DNA of 64,000 nt from Pseudocercospora fijiensis CIRAD86 (taxonomy: Eukaryota; Ascomycota; Dothideomycetes; Mycosphaerellales; Mycosphaerellaceae), in NCBI RefSeq assembly GCF_000340215.1, contig NW_006921532.1:3919126-3983125 (forward strand). The letters run 5' to 3'. A model generated the notes under the pieces. It did no database searches and was not told the origin of the DNA. It was given only the letters and a program-made list of their open reading frames with translations. The first letter of the stretch is position 1. Each line of letters opens with the position of its first letter. Position numbers and translations under genes: made by a program. This document shows positions 43,325-54,724 of this stretch, piece after piece.

Positions 43325-44373
43325 TGTGGCAATGACGGAAAGATAGGAAGTGTTGGAGGCAGGAAGAAGCTTGGAATTTGCAGACAGAAATCAAAGCGAA
43401 ACTCAACTGCATCTGGTGGAATAGGGCTGCCTGGAACGCCAGGCCAGGCCTTCTGCACGCACGCTCGTTCTCGTATCTCGTACCGTACAAGAATCATGAT
43501 GATGTTGTCGGGCGGAGAGTTCCATCTCCAACGGCCTCGGCAGCTGGCGGTCGGACGGGCGAATTCCTCGCCGATTGAACTCACTCACTCATCGGCAACA
43601 ACATGCTCATTTCTCATTTCGGCCAAATAGGTTGCTCCAGTCACACGGCGACCGGGCTATGCTACGGCTTGCAGAGAGTACGTTTCGTGTACGGAATAGA
43701 CGGCAGTATATCCTTTCGTTCACACGCTCTTATTCATCCATCTGAGATGTGAGTGCAGGTCTGCTCGGCAAGATACAAGAACAATGCTTACACCCAATCG
43801 ATGATGGCCTGGAGGGCGACAGACTCCTGCTCGTGATATGGGCTGCAAGTGGACTGGCCCCTAACGAGATCCCTTGCATGACTTGGCCTCTTGAAGTCCA
43901 TACAGAGTGTCAGCACTGAAGCCGCTTCCGCTCGTTTGCCCATGCTAGAATATTCTTGGCCTTGAGCATGGGCAGGCCATCATCGTCAGGCTTGATTCCA
44001 CCATCATCTATACGTAGTCCCTGCCGGTAGATCGAGCATACAGCATAGTTCAAGTAGAAAGCACATGCACGCAGAGAGTAGTAGAGACCAGATGCACGGG
44101 ACATTGTGGCCATGCCGTAGCAGTGCGTGCACGGCAAAGTCAGCAGGCCAATGCTCAGGCGCTCGCATGTCTTACAGTAGGACCATTGAATGCAAGAAAA
44201 CTTGGTGTTGGATGAAGTCTCTGATCGCGCGCCGTTCCATGTGATCGAAAAGCGTTTGCTGCATTCACGAGTCCGCCTGGTTGCGATACAATATGAGGAC
44301 TTGAGCGTGCCCTGACAACACTCGTGCCGACGCCGTCGATACTGCAGTCTTCGCAGTCCGATCCCTGGACACC
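43325..44373. promoter_or_regulatory. Divergent promoter region (P450 / zinc-finger FAD oxidase)
   Basis: 1049 bases between two start codons. A 67-codon minus frame starts at 44113, but it lacks homologous features and I leave it uncalled. No other gene seen. Confidence 0.4.
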
Positions 44374-46379
44374 ATGCCGCACGCCACCAGAAACTCCAAC
44401 AAGGCCGCTGACACTGCGAAGCGGTATGCAGTCAACCTTGACTGGCAGAAAGACTCGAAAATCAAGACATGCAAATGTTCCGTCTGCGGGGATCGGTAAG
44501 TATATCTATCTTGCCAAGACCCTGTGCGCTGCTGAATGCTGGCTGTCCCAGAGTCCGTAACTACAGCTGGCAATGCCAGCACTGCATGAAGCGCATATGC
44601 TCGGAGTGTACAGAGTGGGAAGGCTCAAGCAGTCCTTCACATCGAGCCGTTGCCGACGATCATCTCGTACGTACACACTCGTTCACGGTGAACAGGCTGC
44701 GGCTATAATGGTGTACACATTCGGCTAACAAGGGGATATCTATATAGCAACAAGGCTGCTGGTGCGGGTTCGTTGGAAAGATCAATCCCGCCATGGAAGC
44801 ACAAATCCCTCCTCCGCCGTTACCAGACGCGTCTCAGAAATTGAAGAAGCGTAAACGCGGAACGGCAGCGAAAGAAGAGAGCACTACATCTGGATCACCA
44901 CCCGAGGAGGACTTCCAGGACAATTCGCAAGCGCAAGCGCAAGAATCGCTGTCCCAGGCAGTTAGAGACCGGCCTGTTCGAAACAGAAAGAAGCCCAACT
45001 ATGCCGAACCAGACCAGGAATCCGTCTTTCCACCACCACCACCACCACCACCACCACCGACGAAGAAGATCAAGATCTCATTACAGAAGCAGCCACCGGC
45101 AGAACGTTCTGTCGCAGCACCGAGCACCATCATCGTTGGAGCTGGAGTGATGGGCATGTTCATCGCGCTAGAGCTTGCTGAGAGAGCATACACTTCAAAC
45201 ACTATCCACGACATTACTGTAATCGACATCAACAGCGGACCCTGTAAGTTGGCTTCAGGCCACTGTACGGGCCTGATCAGCACAACGATCCCGGATGAGC
45301 GGTGGCAGCCCCTACTGGGAGTATCTTTGCCCCTGTGGGGAGAGCTTCTCGGTGACGAGAACTTTTGCAAAAGCTCAGGCTTCAACGAAAAGAACTTTGT
45401 CATGGCCATGGACGAGAGCGAAGATGGCAAACCGCCCGTCTCGTGGATCCGCTCGGACGCCAGATTCTCGTGCTCTCCAAATGAGCAGGTCATGGGCCAA
45501 ATTGATCCTTCGAAATTAGCCGCCTGGCTTTACGCGCATTGCACGCATTTCGAGGTCAAATTCTTGTTCAGCACGCAGCCAGTAGGCGTGGAGCAAGACA
45601 AGGCAGGTGGCATCACCGGACTTCGTGTGACATCCAGCATGACTGCGAAGAGCCGTTTCGAGCTCATCGAATGCTCGAGACTGGTGCTGGCAGCCGGCCC
45701 GTTCACCCCAAGTCTCCTCGCTACGCTTTCCCCTCACCGTCAGCTCGCTTTGGAGAACAACCCACGGCTTTATCAATGGGTTCAGATCAAAGGAGCTGGC
45801 CTCCCAAAGTTCGACAAAGCCGCAGTGATCATGCAATTGCCAGAAGGTGCGAGATTTCAGGGACCAGCTCAGGTCGCTGCTCGACAAGGCATGATCGAGA
45901 TATCAAGGCTCTACAGCGCCATTCCGGATTATATTCTCGACCACGACGATGCAACCAGAGAACGTGTTGGAAATTCAACACCTCTCCGGTTCATCGCAGC
46001 AGAGACGCTCTCCCTTCCTGGCATCCATCTCGCCGACAGAAGACATACCTCGCAAGGTGTATCTATCGTGAGCACAGGAAACGAGTCAAGTCCAGTGATC
46101 GGCAAAGTGCCTGGCTGGCTGGTGGGCAGCACTGGCAAGGCCAGCAGAGCTTCTACGGGTGATGAATCTCGAGGCGTCTGGCTCGCTTACGGTTTCGGTG
46201 CTTTTGGTACGACTATTGCACCAGGTGTAGCTCGACTTCTGGCCCAGTTGGTCTTAGGCGAGGAACCAGAAATCGACCCTTTCGATTTCGCAGTGACGGA
46301 GCTTGAAGTCTTGGACGGCATTGGGCTAGAGCATCAGGAAAAGAAGCTCTCGAAGGGTAAGGGTAAGGCTCGGCGATGA
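44374..46379 (+). CDS. Zinc-finger / FAD-dependent oxidoreductase (DAO superfamily) fusion
   Basis: Exons 44374-44495, 44552-44666 and 44748-46379 give 622 aa. The first about 95 residues are a Cys-rich module: IKTCKCSVCGDRVRNYSWQC, QHCMKRICSECTEWEG, then DDHLQQGCWCGFVGKI across intron 2, enough for one or two zinc sites. A basic, NLS-like linker (KLKKRKRG; NRKKPNYAEP) and a polyproline run follow. The FAD Rossmann motif is STIIVGAGVMGMFIALELAE, with the DAO-family C-terminal block GVWLAYGFGAFGTTIAPGVA. DAO members oxidise amines or amino acids to imines, releasing H2O2. If intron 2 is retained the frame stops at 44706, giving a 93-aa zinc protein alone. It could also be two genes with an unusual junction, but phase and splice consensus favour fusion. 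Confidence 0.84.
45030..45058 (+). repeat. CCA trinucleotide run encoding polyproline
   Basis: An uninterrupted CCA repeat within the coding exon of the zinc-finger/FAD oxidoreductase encodes about ten prolines just before KKIKIS, between the zinc module and the FAD domain. Such runs vary in length between strains. Confidence 0.85.
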
Positions 46380-46617
46380 ATGGTAAAGAAGGCGATGTGC
46401 TGGCTCTATTGCCATCAGTGCGTGATGTTGTGTTCAAGCAATGCATGCCGCTCACTCGTGAACAATGAGGCATGCGAGCAATTTCCGTAGCAACCACGTG
46501 GCTCTCCATTGTACCATGCGGTACTCATAGAGGGCTAATCTTCTAAAGCTTGGAGACACGTAGTAAAGCGAGATATATCCATGTTCGGATTTCGCCGTTC
46601 CAGTGGGCTGACCGTGA

Positions 46618-49340
46618 TTACATCCCGTTGCCGTCCGCTGGAGGAACTTGCCAGTCCATCATGTCCAATTGTGACCACGCGGATAGATCTAGTGGCATAC
46701 TTGCCCAATCGCCAAGACCAGTGAGACCACCCTCTGGAAAGCCCATGTCTCCAAGGGATTGAAGCATATCCTCGTTCATTTGGTCCAAGCCTATAGGACC
46801 AAGCGGATTCGTCGACATCATTGTCATGTCGGATATGTCCTCATTAGATGCCACATCTGCGGCATTATGTGAAAGATTCAGGTCCGGGTGGACTCCATTG
46901 CTGTTGGTCTGGAATTGTAGCGAGCCATTGTCCTGCATGCCTGGCGATGTCCCGATTGCGCTGTGAGGACTGCTACTAGATCCCGGGGCGACGTTGTTGA
47001 GGTTGCTGTTGTGTTTAGAAGCAACCGCATCTGCGGTAGTCTGAGGCGAGTTCTCGCTACTGCTGAAATGCTCGGTTACGCGTGGTCCATCTACACGGGT
47101 AATAAGTGTGCGACCCTTCGCACGAGTACTGTCGAATTCCTGTGCATATTTCTCCGAAGAGCTTGAAATTGTTCGCATGTGTTCGTGATCTCGAAGATCG
47201 GGCTCGTTGATCAGTAATGTAGGATTGAGGCACCATTGCCTGAGCTTGAATAGCAGAGCAAGAAAAACGCTCGGCACGCGGCTCTTCCTGGAGCCTAGAA
47301 CATTTCGGACATGGAGTATCGCGCGATCCATGAAGGCCTCCACTCTGAGGCTGTTCCGATCGATGACTCTTCCAATCCGGCTGCGTGGATGTACTGCTGA
47401 CAGTGAAAGCTTCGCAAGGACGAACGCTGCGAAAGATATCCTGACAAATGAGAAGACCGGCAGAGCTCGCAAGCTTTCTACATCCATCGATAGAAATGTA
47501 TCCAGCAATCCGTGCGCGCTTGTGATGCATTGAGCGACACTCTCGGCGAGAACCTGCGTCGGGATCTCATCGGCCTCTTCGATGGGTTGTATGCCTCCCA
47601 TCTGGTACGGCGCTCGGAAGTCTTCAGGAGAGTGATCAACGTGCAATGCTATCTCGAAGCAGTACAGGCGGACGGTGTAGTACATGATCAACAAAGATCC
47701 CGTGCCAGAGTTGTGTTCTGGAATGCTCTTGTACCATTTGTCTAGTCGTGCTTCGAAGTCCTTGATCATCATGCGCGTTCGAATTTCTGTAACTGAGAAA
47801 GGAAGCACGGCCATTAGCAAATGCTTATAGATATGCGAACCGGAACAAAATCGCTGCAAATAACACGGCAGAATCTCCTGTGACATCTCCGTTTGCGCAC
47901 GGGTAGAATGGTATTGTTTTGCGTCCGCTGGTACACTTACTGGAGGCAACCCCGTCCGGGTCATCATAGCAGAACGACGTGCTAATCTCTTCTGCAATCA
48001 TGACCAAACGCGCCCAGGCAACCAGATTGCTGTCATGTGGCGGCGCAACTGGCGATTGTTCCAGAACATCCACGCACTCGCGGATGTAGCTGCTGACTCT
48101 TAGCATGTTTGGCCTTCTCAAACTCAGCGACACTCCGGCGCATATGACATAGCAAGCCAGAAATGTTCTTCGAGCCTCTATGCTGCCAGTGTCTGGACTG
48201 CTGTCTTGCTGCCTCGGCGCCATACTGAGATCCGGATTATAGACGTCTTCGGCAGGATGCACCGAGGGCTTGTCCAAGGGATGCGAACCAGCTCTAGTCA
48301 AAGGGAGTAGACGCCTGTCATCTCGTCTGGCATGACGACCACGATGCGAAGCCCGTCTTGAACCAATACCGATGTCCATTGCCATCGTTGCAGCCATATG
48401 AATGTACTCATAGTATTTCTACGAATTGGATTAGCCGGGGCTGTGGAGTCGGAGCGCGAACATGGCACATACTAGTTGCCCAAATTTGCTGGGAGGATGG
48501 CTTTCAGAGGAGTCAGTACAGCTGACAGAGTGAACGGTTCACTACTTACTACCAGACAGCGCTGATTAAGAGTGCCTGCACAAGCTCCAAGCTCTTTTGC
48601 GATTGAACGAGACTGCGAGTAGCATATGCTTGCAAGACTTCCTTATCAAGCGCGGCCGAGAGGTCTTCGTTTTCCTTGCCTGATCCTGCAGCAATAATGG
48701 AAAGGAAAAGAGCAGGTTTTGTGTACCGGAGATCATCTGCAGTCACAGAAGGCGCAACATAGACTACCGGATAATGGGGATAAAGTTCGTTCTTGTAGGT
48801 CTCGAAGAGCTGTCTTGCAGTAGCCATTGAGAGCATTCCACTGTCAACGACGTCTTTCATGTCCTGCTTTGGGCCATCAGGGAGTCTGTAGGGCCAGAGA
48901 TATGGTCCGCTGTTCGCCAAGCGATCAGGGTTGGCCACATCATTTTGATCGCTGACCACGCTGGTAGTTGCAGCGTTCGCACTGTCATCCTCATTGCTGC
49001 CTCGTTGACCTGCTCCACCCGGCCTTGAGCCCTCCAGGTTCCTGTCTTCGAACCACAGTCCAGCGGGTTGTGTACTTGTGGTCGTCTCGCTACTACTCGA
49101 GCTTGTGCCATCTTCCTTCTGCTTGAGCATCGATCTCATTGCCCTCATCTCCTTCTCCAACTCTGCGACTCTTGTATCCGTCCTCTTGCGCTGTTTGCGC
49201 CTTTGCAGAGGCGTGAAGACGCAGGGTCTGCCCGATCGCATACATCTCTGGCAGAGATCTGGATTGCTCTCGTCTGGGATGCAACGGACTTTCTGCGTCC
49301 TGCAGGAGGCGCATGCCCTGTGCGAAGGTATCTCGTCCAT
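46618..49340 (-). CDS. Zn2Cys6 transcription factor with fungal-specific domain
   Basis: Exons 49340-48550, 48500-48473 (28 nt), 48418-47941 and 47792-46618 give 823 aa. The binuclear cluster is CASCRTQKVRC, a nine-residue loop, then CQRCMRSGRPC, followed by basic RRKQRKR and a short coiled coil (VAELEKEMRAMRSMLKQKE) for dimerisation. The middle homology region follows the third-exon block YYEYIHMAATMAMDIG; RRTFLACYVICAGVSLSLRR is the typical fungal_trans signature. Intron 3 is 148 bp: it joins DDPDGVAS to ITEIRTRMMIKDFEARLDKW, because shorter acceptors break the frame. The C-terminus is Asn/Ser/Asp/Met-rich and acidic, probably an activation region. Target genes are unknown. Converges with the FAD oxidoreductase and diverges from the MAPEG gene. 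Confidence 0.92.
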
Positions 49341-49829
49341 CGCGGATCGTCGGCCGGTGTGATGCTATACTTTCGGCACCATTCCTGCGAGCGTAAGGCA
49401 CTGCTTGCCCATTCTGAAATGAGACCGAGAGATAGAACAGAGACCACCTGCCGTAAGTATGACTCGGAACGATGCAAGATGTGGAACGTGAGGTCTGTCA
49501 ACCGCAGCCATGCTGATCCTTGTTGGGGCTGATGAAAGTTCGAAGTCGAGGAAGGATTCTTGGCGAGCTCCCGATACAGTATAGCCCTGCAATTGTCTAG
49601 ACCTGTCGCTCAATTGAGGCATAAGAGGCTCGATGGAGCAATCAATCCTGAATCCCGTTCAGGTTAGAGCGTGGCAATTGAAGGTGCTGGTACGCGTAGA
49701 CGAGAATTGAGCACATATATATCACGCCAGGCCAACGACAATGGCCTTCCCTCCATACACCACACATTCCAGCCGCAAGAATCACGGCAGTTTCAATATT
49801 CTCTTTCGACCGGACGAGTCTCCATCAGC
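49341..49829. promoter_or_regulatory. Shared divergent promoter region (Zn2Cys6 factor / MAPEG)
   Basis: 489 bases between start codons. The MAPEG frame is open upstream to 49671, but the extra codons do not resemble the family. No other gene. Confidence 0.45.
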
Positions 49830-50352
49830 ATGTCCTCGCCCACAACACCATACAACTACTCATATGCCGCCATCCCAAGCGCATTCGTTCTCGGACTTGT
49901 CCCGCACGGCTATTATCTTACGCGGCTGATGATAGCAACCAAGAACGCACAATCGAACGCAATGCCTCGCACCAATCTCGAGACTTGGAAAGGAAAGCTC
50001 CCACACGCGCTATGGAATCACCTTGCTCGAGCGCGCGGGACGCACCTCAATAGCATGGAAGTCTTTCCTTTGTTCGCAGCGGCAATGGTCGCAGGAAATG
50101 TGGCCAAGTTACCAGCGGAGGATCTAAACAGCGTAGCGTGGAGTTTCTTTACCTCCCGAGCTTTGTATATGGCCTTGTATCTTGGTGTGAAGAGTGATAT
50201 GCTGGCGCCGGTAAGTCAAGAATCTCCATTTTGGTGGGCTGCAACCCGGTCTAATCGCAGAACAGGCCCGCACTGGCGCGTATGTCTGGAGCATATCCAT
50301 TCCAATAATGGCTCTTTGGAGAGCAGGGAGAGTCGCAGCAGACAATGCTTAG
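49830..50352 (+). CDS. MAPEG-family membrane protein (microsomal glutathione transferase-like)
   Basis: Exons 49830-50210 and 50266-50352 give 155 aa with four predicted membrane helices. Landmarks are FVLGLVPHGYYLTRLMIATK, then NHLARARGTHLNSMEVFPLF with the conserved RxxGxHxNxxE-like block that binds glutathione, then AAAMVAGNVAKLPAED and ALYMALYLGVKSDMLAP. The splice adds ARTGAYVWSISIPIMALWRA, restoring the usual RT(G)xxxWxx end of the fourth helix. The N-terminal ATG at 49830 was chosen because the upstream frame is hydrophilic and unlike the family. MAPEG proteins conjugate glutathione to lipophilic electrophiles or act on eicosanoid-like lipids; fungal members often accompany stress or secondary-metabolite genes. 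Confidence 0.9.
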
Positions 50353-50474
50353 ATGTAGTTCTTGAAAGGTGTGTCGAGGATGCTACATGTCTTCATGCAG
50401 CGCGCCTGATGGGGATCGTACGGCATCGACACGATCAGTCGATTATAAATCCTATCTTGTAAGGCATTCTATGC

Positions 50475-52342
50475 TCAGGTACCCCGTAATGTTCCAGAGA
50501 AGGCTATGTATCGATTTCGCATAGCAAGTTTTTGATTTCCGCAAGGCTCATCCGGGGAATACTGTTCGAAATTCTCCTTCGTTGCAAAGCAGACTTGCGC
50601 GACGCCTACCTCGTGCGCAGCGAACAGCCAGGAATGTTTTGGCATAGGTTGATCTTGTAAATCCATAACGAGCCTCGCGATCGCTTGTGTCTCGCATTCC
50701 ACTTGCAGCCTATCACTATCGGATAGCGAAGTAATAAGACGCTTCGCAATGAGCAGACATTCAAGAACGGCGCCAAATGTCTCCCTGCGCAGATCTATTT
50801 CCCGCTGTGTGGGCCGAATTAAGGATCGTGCGACACAGTGACTATAAGCAAAGGCCACCACGGTCAGCAAATGTAGAAGCAACGGGGCCGGTTATGTGTG
50901 AGCTTGCGGGCCTAGCGGGTCTCGATCGGCTTATTTGCGCCGCTAAGCCTCTGTACTTACCATTTGTATTCCTCAAGCCAAGCGAGAAGGTCCGCGTGAA
51001 TGCTTCGACACCTCTTCTCAAGTGCTCGGAGCACATCGTCGTTGAAGAGGTCATCGGACGTCAGAGCTGCACCCACATCTCGCCAAAGACGAGGCAGGGG
51101 GAACATATGTTTGCGTGCATTCAAAACCAGTCCACTCCGCTCAGACAGATTTCCAGTTTCCTGTGCAGTGGAAATGTAGAGCGACATCCACTCCGGAGCC
51201 TCCAGAAAGCAGCTGTGGTTGCCGACTAGAGCTTCAGAAAGGGCAGGACCGACGTGACCAACAAACAGGCTTTTTTCGTACTCTGATGAGAAACGGGCAG
51301 GAGTCCGACTTTGAACCAGTTGTCCACTTCCAGAGATGTGATTGCTCCACGCGTTCTCTCGAGAAGGATCGAGAAGCTGCTGACTGTAAGTGACCAGGTT
51401 CCTCGATTGCAAAATGGCTCGTACCTCGTGTATACTTAGCATTTGTATGGCACAGAGCACATTCGCGTCTCCACCTAGGGCAAGTCAGTCGGGCTAATAC
51501 AAGCATCAAGCGCCTGCCGTACGTAAACATGGATCATTGATAGCTTCTTGCAGTATCCGGAGAGCCTTGCCATACAAACGCCGGGCAATCGTATCACCCT
51601 CAAAACCAGGCCTGAGAGCAGCGCGCACTTTTGCAATCACGCAATCGGTGGCAGAAGCTAGTACTGCGCTATGCTCGTACCTGCTTGGCACGAATGAAAG
51701 GTAAGAACATTGTGGTTCCAGAGCGAGCAGAGACGGTAGGCGCGCTGGGTCCGATGCAAGGGCCGTGATCTGAGTTGGAGTTGTGATCAGCACACGACCC
51801 CGTGTGAATGTATCGATATTCGTGATTCATACCGCGGACTTGCCGACATTGAAGTTGGTAAGGAGAGTGAGCATCGACAGATCTAATCCATAGTCGAACC
51901 GCATTCGTTCGTATCCAGTCATGAGACTAAGTGGGCCATGGATACTGCAGGGCAGATTCGCTATGGCACCGGATGTGGGTCGAAGCACGACATCGTTGCT
52001 TGTCACCTCTTCGTAATCTGTGGCACTTGTGGTACCACCACTTGATTCGTCCAGTGTCTCCATGCCTGTGGAAGGCGAGGTTGATGTCGATGCGTTGCTG
52101 TTTGCATCTGCAGAGACAGCCTCCATTGCCCGCTTTGGGCCATCGGTATCGTCAAAAGAGACAGACTGGCCGGTATTGGCCCGGCCATAATTACCTCGTC
52201 GCCTGCGAGCTAGCCCAACATCTTTCATCGCTTGGCGTCGGATCATAGTCCTCACAGCCGGATCTTCAGGGGGTTTGGGACCATGCGATATGATAAACGG
52301 GAAGCTGCCACCTGATGCAGCAGCCGCCTTCGTTCTCGCCAT
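50475..52342 (-). CDS. Fungal-specific regulator (Fungal_trans_2-like) without a zinc cluster
   Basis: Exons 52342-51833, 51769-51523, 51474-50961 and 50841-50475 give 545 aa. The N-terminus GGSFPFIISHGPKPPEDPAV then RTMIRRQAMKDVGLARRRRG matches the head of many Pezizomycotina proteins in which a short hydrophobic strand and basic helix replace the Zn2Cys6 domain. The middle has HGPLSLMTGYERMRFDYGLD and LSFVPSRYEHSAVLASATDC. The remainder is alpha-helical like the fungal transcription factor ligand domain. Such proteins are commonly called tachykinin-like or C6-like regulators, but direct DNA binding is unproven. The exact 3' exon end is uncertain, since the last 25 residues look unlike the rest. 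It converges with the MAPEG gene, only 122 bp apart. Confidence 0.75.
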
Positions 52343-53139
52343 AACGTGATGAGGAAATCGCTGTGCTGCTGTAATATTGCGGTGTTTCGGAGAGGTTGTG
52401 GCCAAAGTGTGATAGAGCGGTCCATGCAATCCTGAGGCTTCGGCTGACTACGACATCTCAAGACTCAGGCATGGCGAATGTGCTGTTGCGAATGTGATCT
52501 GCTGGACTCAGCTGCTGGGGGGCGATGCATCTGGCGGTTTCGGAGGTCGACAGGCAGGAATCTTTGCTGGGGTACCGATGACTGTCTTGGGTAAGCGCAG
52601 GATCTTTGCTGACGCATCTCGATCCTTCGGCCTCGTGCTCTTGCTATTGCTAGTCGTAGAAAGGAAGAGGTCATCAGTGTTCTTGTCATTTCTATATCGC
52701 TTCATGTATCTGCAACGCGACGTTCGGAGGGAAATGGCTTAGAAAGTGCCAGCAGCACGGAAGAGTGGGACGCCACTTTCTGCTTTACTGATCCGAGCTT
52801 AGTCGAGATCAAGCAGGACAAAATCCCAAGTCGCAGGGTTTTTTGCATCGTAGTTGTTGGGTAACTCCGCATCGAACGTAGGCACACTCGGACTGTGAGG
52901 TGCGAATGGATTCGCACATTGCACAGCGTTGTTTCTCGATCGGAGGGCGTGACCAAGACGCAGAGCCAGAGCTGTCAATGAAATGCAATTCGCTATGCAC
53001 ACAGGCGAAAGGTGCCGCGATAGTCTGGATGCAGTTCCAATGATCATTTGAGGCAATATCCAGAAGTAGCGCGCTCAACTATGTGGAGTATTTCTAGAAG
53101 CAAAGACTCAAGACACTCCTGACAAGCGTATGGCGGCAG
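52343..53139. other. Intergenic region without supported gene
   Basis: 797 bases upstream of the Fungal_trans_2-like gene and downstream of the Meh1-like gene. Minus-strand frames at 52508-52705 and 52799-53056 look weakly protein-like, but I could not connect them by splicing and do not call a gene. Confidence 0.35.
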
Positions 53140-53815
53140 TCAGTAGGCAGATTCAGGTTTGGATTTCCTATGAGATGGACGAGTCTCCCTCAGGAGTCCA
53201 AGATGCATAGTCAAGGCTCCGCTTTTGGGCATTTGTATGGTTTCCAGCTGAGCAGACTGCACACTCTCTAGCCAGGCTGCCTCTTCGGAGTCTTCTGTCT
53301 CTGGCAATGCTCTGCTATGTTGTGGATCCTGGCAGGCGACAGAGTGTTCAACTGGGTCGTCGCGGTAGCTGCGATGGCCGCCGAGCACCAGGCCATAATC
53401 CAGGTCGGATTGGGAGGGATGAAGTACATCGATCATATGGCTGCTCGTGGCGTCAGTCCAGCACTCGTTGGGAGCACGGAAGGGGGCAGACGTACTCTGC
53501 CGCTTGTGCCGTGATATGCTCCAAGGCTTCTCGCTCTCGTCTCAACTCTTCCTCGTCCGGCTGTGCGAAGGTGCCGTGGTCGACTGCGCCATGTGCGGCA
53601 CGGGGCTGTTCCGAGTTCAGGAGCCGATCGATCTCGCGCTGTGTGTCTGATGTGAGCGGCGCGATCTTAGACCAGCAGCTGTTCGCGGGTGGATGTGTCT
53701 TACGTCGTGCGAGGGATGCCTATACCAGCGAGCGTGCGTGATCAGTCAATGGGCGGGTTCCAGGCCAAGGGGAAACACACCTGTTAAGGCCAAGGCAAGA
53801 TGCGCAGATGCCCAT
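53140..53815 (-). CDS. MEH1: Meh1/Ego1 (LAMTOR1)-like vacuolar membrane anchor of the EGO/Ragulator complex
   Basis: Exons 53815-53781, 53719-53704 (16 nt), 53638-53496 and 53440-53140 give 164 aa. The start MGICASCLGLNRHPSHD has Gly2 for N-myristoylation and Cys4/Cys7 for palmitoylation, the hallmark of Meh1 and LAMTOR1. Next come REIDRLLNSEQPRAAHGAV and an acidic helix PDEEELRREREALEHITAQA, then ADHMIDVLHPSQSDLDYGL, matching the conserved helix that wraps the roadblock subunits. The remaining 70 residues are polar. The protein would hold the complex on the vacuole, where it activates Rag GTPases and TORC1. A longer exon 2 in another frame was tested and rejected because it loses the REIDRLL join. 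A second possible EGO component lies at 28.7 kb. Confidence 0.68.
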
Positions 53816-54724
53816 TCCATCGGCAGCCGTATCACCCTCCTCCACGGTCGGTATGGGATAATGTCCGATATGAGCCTACTACTCACGCCCGCGCCTGTGC
53901 CTGGACGACTTTTGCGGCCCCGGTTCCGGCTCGACTCCCTGCTTCGGCATCGGCATCGGCAGGCATCGGGCGGGAAGGGAAGCACAGAGCCAAACCGCGC
54001 TGCTGGGATTTCCGCCCACGCCTCGGCGACCTCTCTGCATACTCTGCATGCCATCTTCGCCCACACGTCTCACGCTCGAAGCGCGACCCATGCACTCGAC
54101 ACTCGCCAATCTCGGTCCCGGTCCCTGGGCCTACTGTATCTGCGTGGCGAATGGCGATCCGCAAGCTCACTTCGCCTGCAGACGGCCGCGCTTGCCTGCT
54201 GAAGATTCAAGATACGCGTCGAGAGCATTCCTCGGCGCGAGCACTTCACCAGCCAAAGAATGACGCTGCTGCCACTCACGCAAGGAGGGCCGCACATGTC
54301 CGCACATCTGCATGCCTTCCCGCTCCCTCGGAATGGAGGCATCTCAACATCGCAGCCTCTGTCTCTCGCAAGTCCACCAGCCGTACTGACTATGGCGACA
54401 TCTTCAATCTCCTTGCTGCTGCCTCCAGCGCCCTGCGAAGCATCGTTGCACCCCTCCCTCCACTTCAGCCCATTCCATCTGCTACCACCACCTCCTGTGC
54501 CTGCAGGAACACTTCTTCGATCACCAGCCTCTGCAAGGCAGGCAGCACTGGAGGCTGACCTGCAATGTGCGTGCGGCTGTACATCCTATAAGACACTTCC
54601 AAGTCCTCTGCTTGTCCATCGACATCACTGCACCGATCAGCAAGCAGTATTGAAAGCCACTCGTTAAAGGCTTGCTCTGACATTGAAGCACTTGTTCGGC
54701 CTTCGCTCACGACAAGCCTTCAAT
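53816..54724. promoter_or_regulatory. Divergent promoter region (Meh1-like / PAN wall protein)
   Basis: 909 bases between start codons, C/T-rich near the right end. Several overlapping frames are open on both strands here, including 53800-54558 on plus, but they look like composition effects and carry no domain. Confidence 0.45.

Noticed and set aside
43910..44113. Small minus-strand gene (67 codons from ATG at 44113)
   Set aside because: Plausible composition, but no domain, no splice partner and no other support; left as part of a promoter region.
47793..47940. Shorter intron 3 in the Zn2Cys6 gene ending at the TCACAG before GAGATTCTGCC
   Set aside because: That acceptor shifts frame to an early stop; the CTCAG acceptor at 47793 keeps frame and gives ASITEIRTRM followed by the conserved helix.
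53800..54558. 252-codon plus frame in the Meh1/wall-protein promoter
   Set aside because: Overlaps the Meh1-like start on the other strand, has no domain, and several frames are open here at once through base composition.
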